Assembly (NCBI RefSeq): GCF_004402495.1 | Contig: NZ_SOFH01000018.1 | Span: forward strand, 248,001-312,000 | Direction of reading: 5' to 3' | Source of the DNA: Cryobacterium sp. HLT2-28 | GTDB lineage: Bacteria > Actinomycetota > Actinomycetes > Actinomycetales > Microbacteriaceae | Length of the DNA: 64,000 nucleotides | Shown: one piece after another, positions 63,181 through 64,000 of the stretch | How the letters are laid out: each line of letters opens with the position of its first letter | Position numbering within the stretch: the stretch's first letter is position 1 | The notes under the pieces: generated by a model | The model's database searches: none | What the model was told of the DNA's origin: nothing | The model's input: only the letters and a program-made list of their open reading frames with translations | Made by a program: the position numbers and the translations under genes

Positions 63181-63405
63181 TTAGGCCACGAAACCGACGC
63201 GGCGGGAGGTCTCGGCGCCCAGCTCGACATACGCCAGCCCGATCGTGGGGACGATGTAGACCCGGCCCTTGCTGTCGGAGAGCTTGAGGTAACCGGTCTG
63301 CCCGGCGAGGGCGGCAGCGACCGTTTCCTCGATCTCGTTCGCGGGCTGCGAGGTCTCGAAGCCAATCTCCCGGGGAGAGTTGAAGATGCCAATGCGGATA
63401 TCCAC
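63181..63405 (-). CDS. DUF3107 protein
   Basis: The 74-residue product VDIRIGIFNSPREIGFETSQ and following IEETVAAAL fits DUF3107, a small ATP-binding-like family confined to actinobacteria (Rv3208A/TB9.4 in M. tuberculosis, from memory). Its function is unknown. GTG 63405 gives the family's usual start; a longer frame to 63474 would add 23 residues without support. An AAAGG box lies before the start. It diverges from the helicase gene across 97 bp. Confidence 0.9.
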   Translation of the reverse strand: MDIRIGIFNSPREIGFETSQPANEIEETVAAALAGQTGYLKLSDSKGRVYIVPTIGLAYVELGAETSRRVGFVA

Positions 63406-63502
63406 CAGATGCGCCTTTCGTTGCCTAAGCGCCCAGATTACGACAGAACGACCCACCCTCCCGACATCGTTCACTGTCGGCGCAACCGGCTAGCTTTGAA
63501 AA

Positions 63503-64000
63503 CGTGACAACCCTGGGATTCGCGCAGCGCACCGACACCGATTCCGCCGCCGATGGAGCCGCGAACCCGGCCGGGTCCGGCCCGTTCAGCCGGGAATCCG
63601 GGCCGAACCCGGTCGGCCTCGACGAGGTGCAGCGCGCCGTGGTCTCCCTCGCCGACGGCGTCTCGGCGGCCGTGATCGGCGCGCCGGGCACCGGCAAGAC
63701 CACGGCCCTGGTCGAACTCGTCGCCGACCGGGTGCTGCAGCGCGGCTACTCGCCGAGCGAGGTGCTCGTGCTGGTGCCCACCCGCACCGGGGCCACCGCC
63801 CTGCGTGACCGTCTCGCCCTGCGGCTGGGGGTGCCCACCAACGGCCCTCTCGCCCGGACCGCCAATTCGGTGGCGTTCCAGATCGTGCGGGACGCCGTGG
63901 CCCGCGCCGGCGGCCCCGCCCCGACCCTGCTCACCGGTGGCGAGCAGGACCAGATCATCGCCGAGCTCCTCGAGGGTCACCGGCTGGACCGGTCCGGCCC
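63503..64000 (+). CDS. UvrD/RecB-like superfamily 1 helicase, 3' end cut by window edge
   Basis: The first 166 codons of an ATP-dependent DNA helicase. GLDEVQRAVVSLADGVSAAVIGAPGTGKTTALVELVADRVL contains the Q-like motif and Walker A GAPGTGKTT, and VLVLVPTRTGATALRDRL is motif Ia. The divergent Q motif and spacing match the long actinobacterial UvrD-family proteins with a C-terminal PD-(D/E)XK nuclease (Rv3201c/Rv3202c type), though the nuclease part lies outside. GTG 63503 lies eight bases after TAGCTT (63490-63495) with no ribosome-binding site. A polar extension of about 35 residues precedes the helicase core. Confidence 0.85.

Overview
The window is about 69% GC (estimated by eye) and is packed with short-spaced genes on both strands. 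Start codons are often GTG or TTG. Gene content and order point to a high-GC actinobacterium, most likely Microbacteriaceae (Cryobacterium/Leifsonia-like). Supporting markers are the small actinobacterial proteins DUF3117, DUF3107 and DUF2277, a seven-iron ferredoxin next to dapC, dapD and dapE back to back, an O-methyltransferase-tatB-mrp-MgtE/CBS series, and a DEAD helicase-ferritin-like protein-DUF3107-UvrD-like helicase series. The last three series recall the order I remember from Mycobacterium tuberculosis. This is essentially core chromosome: I see no rRNA, tRNA, transposase, integrase, phage gene or CRISPR array.

Layout. 1-7.0 kb: an edge-truncated unknown gene, a DnaQ-like exonuclease, ychF, a four-gene set of small or membrane proteins (DUF2306, a small soluble protein, an unknown membrane protein, DUF805) served by two copies of a 66-bp promoter/operator block, then an HhH-GPD repair protein, DUF2461 and a stand-alone LysR-type DNA-binding domain. 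7.1-10.2 kb: ABC-F ATPase, YdjM-like membrane hydrolase and a Lon-substrate-binding-domain protein. 10.2-15.1 kb: glycine cleavage operon gcvT-gcvH-gcvP behind a tandem glycine riboswitch. 15.1-16.4 kb: CPBP protease and DCC thiol oxidoreductase.

16.6-30.6 kb: two complete, non-identical oligopeptide/dipeptide ABC importers in series. The first starts with two tandem, very similar lipoprotein receptors followed by two permeases and a double ATPase. The second starts with a likely leader peptide, then permease, permease, double ATPase and, last, the receptor. 30.8-36.8 kb: typA, a lipoprotein, and the ferrous-iron importer efeUOB under an IdeR/DtxR-like box. 36.9-46.9 kb: a degenerate PIG-L/membrane fusion, fdxA, dapC, gltA, a penicillin-acylase-family enzyme, then dapD and dapE divergent from a 17-bp intergenic, and a multi-TM protein.

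46.9-64 kb: DUF3117, O-methyltransferase, tatB, an IclR regulator, PPK2, an aldehyde dehydrogenase, a lipoprotein, then mrp, DUF1003, PRC/MgtE-N/CBS and a GS17M-like protein. These are followed by aminopeptidase P, an EEP phosphohydrolase, a PHP phosphoesterase, a DEAD-box helicase with a repetitive tail, a ferritin-like protein, DUF3107 and the start of a superfamily-1 helicase.

Most of the novelty is in non-coding signals: duplicated promoter blocks, dispersed palindromes between converging genes, an 18-bp tandem array after gltA, many apparently leaderless genes, and a dapD/dapE promoter pair whose -10 hexamers overlap on opposite strands. I found no clearly new multi-gene defence or biosynthetic system.
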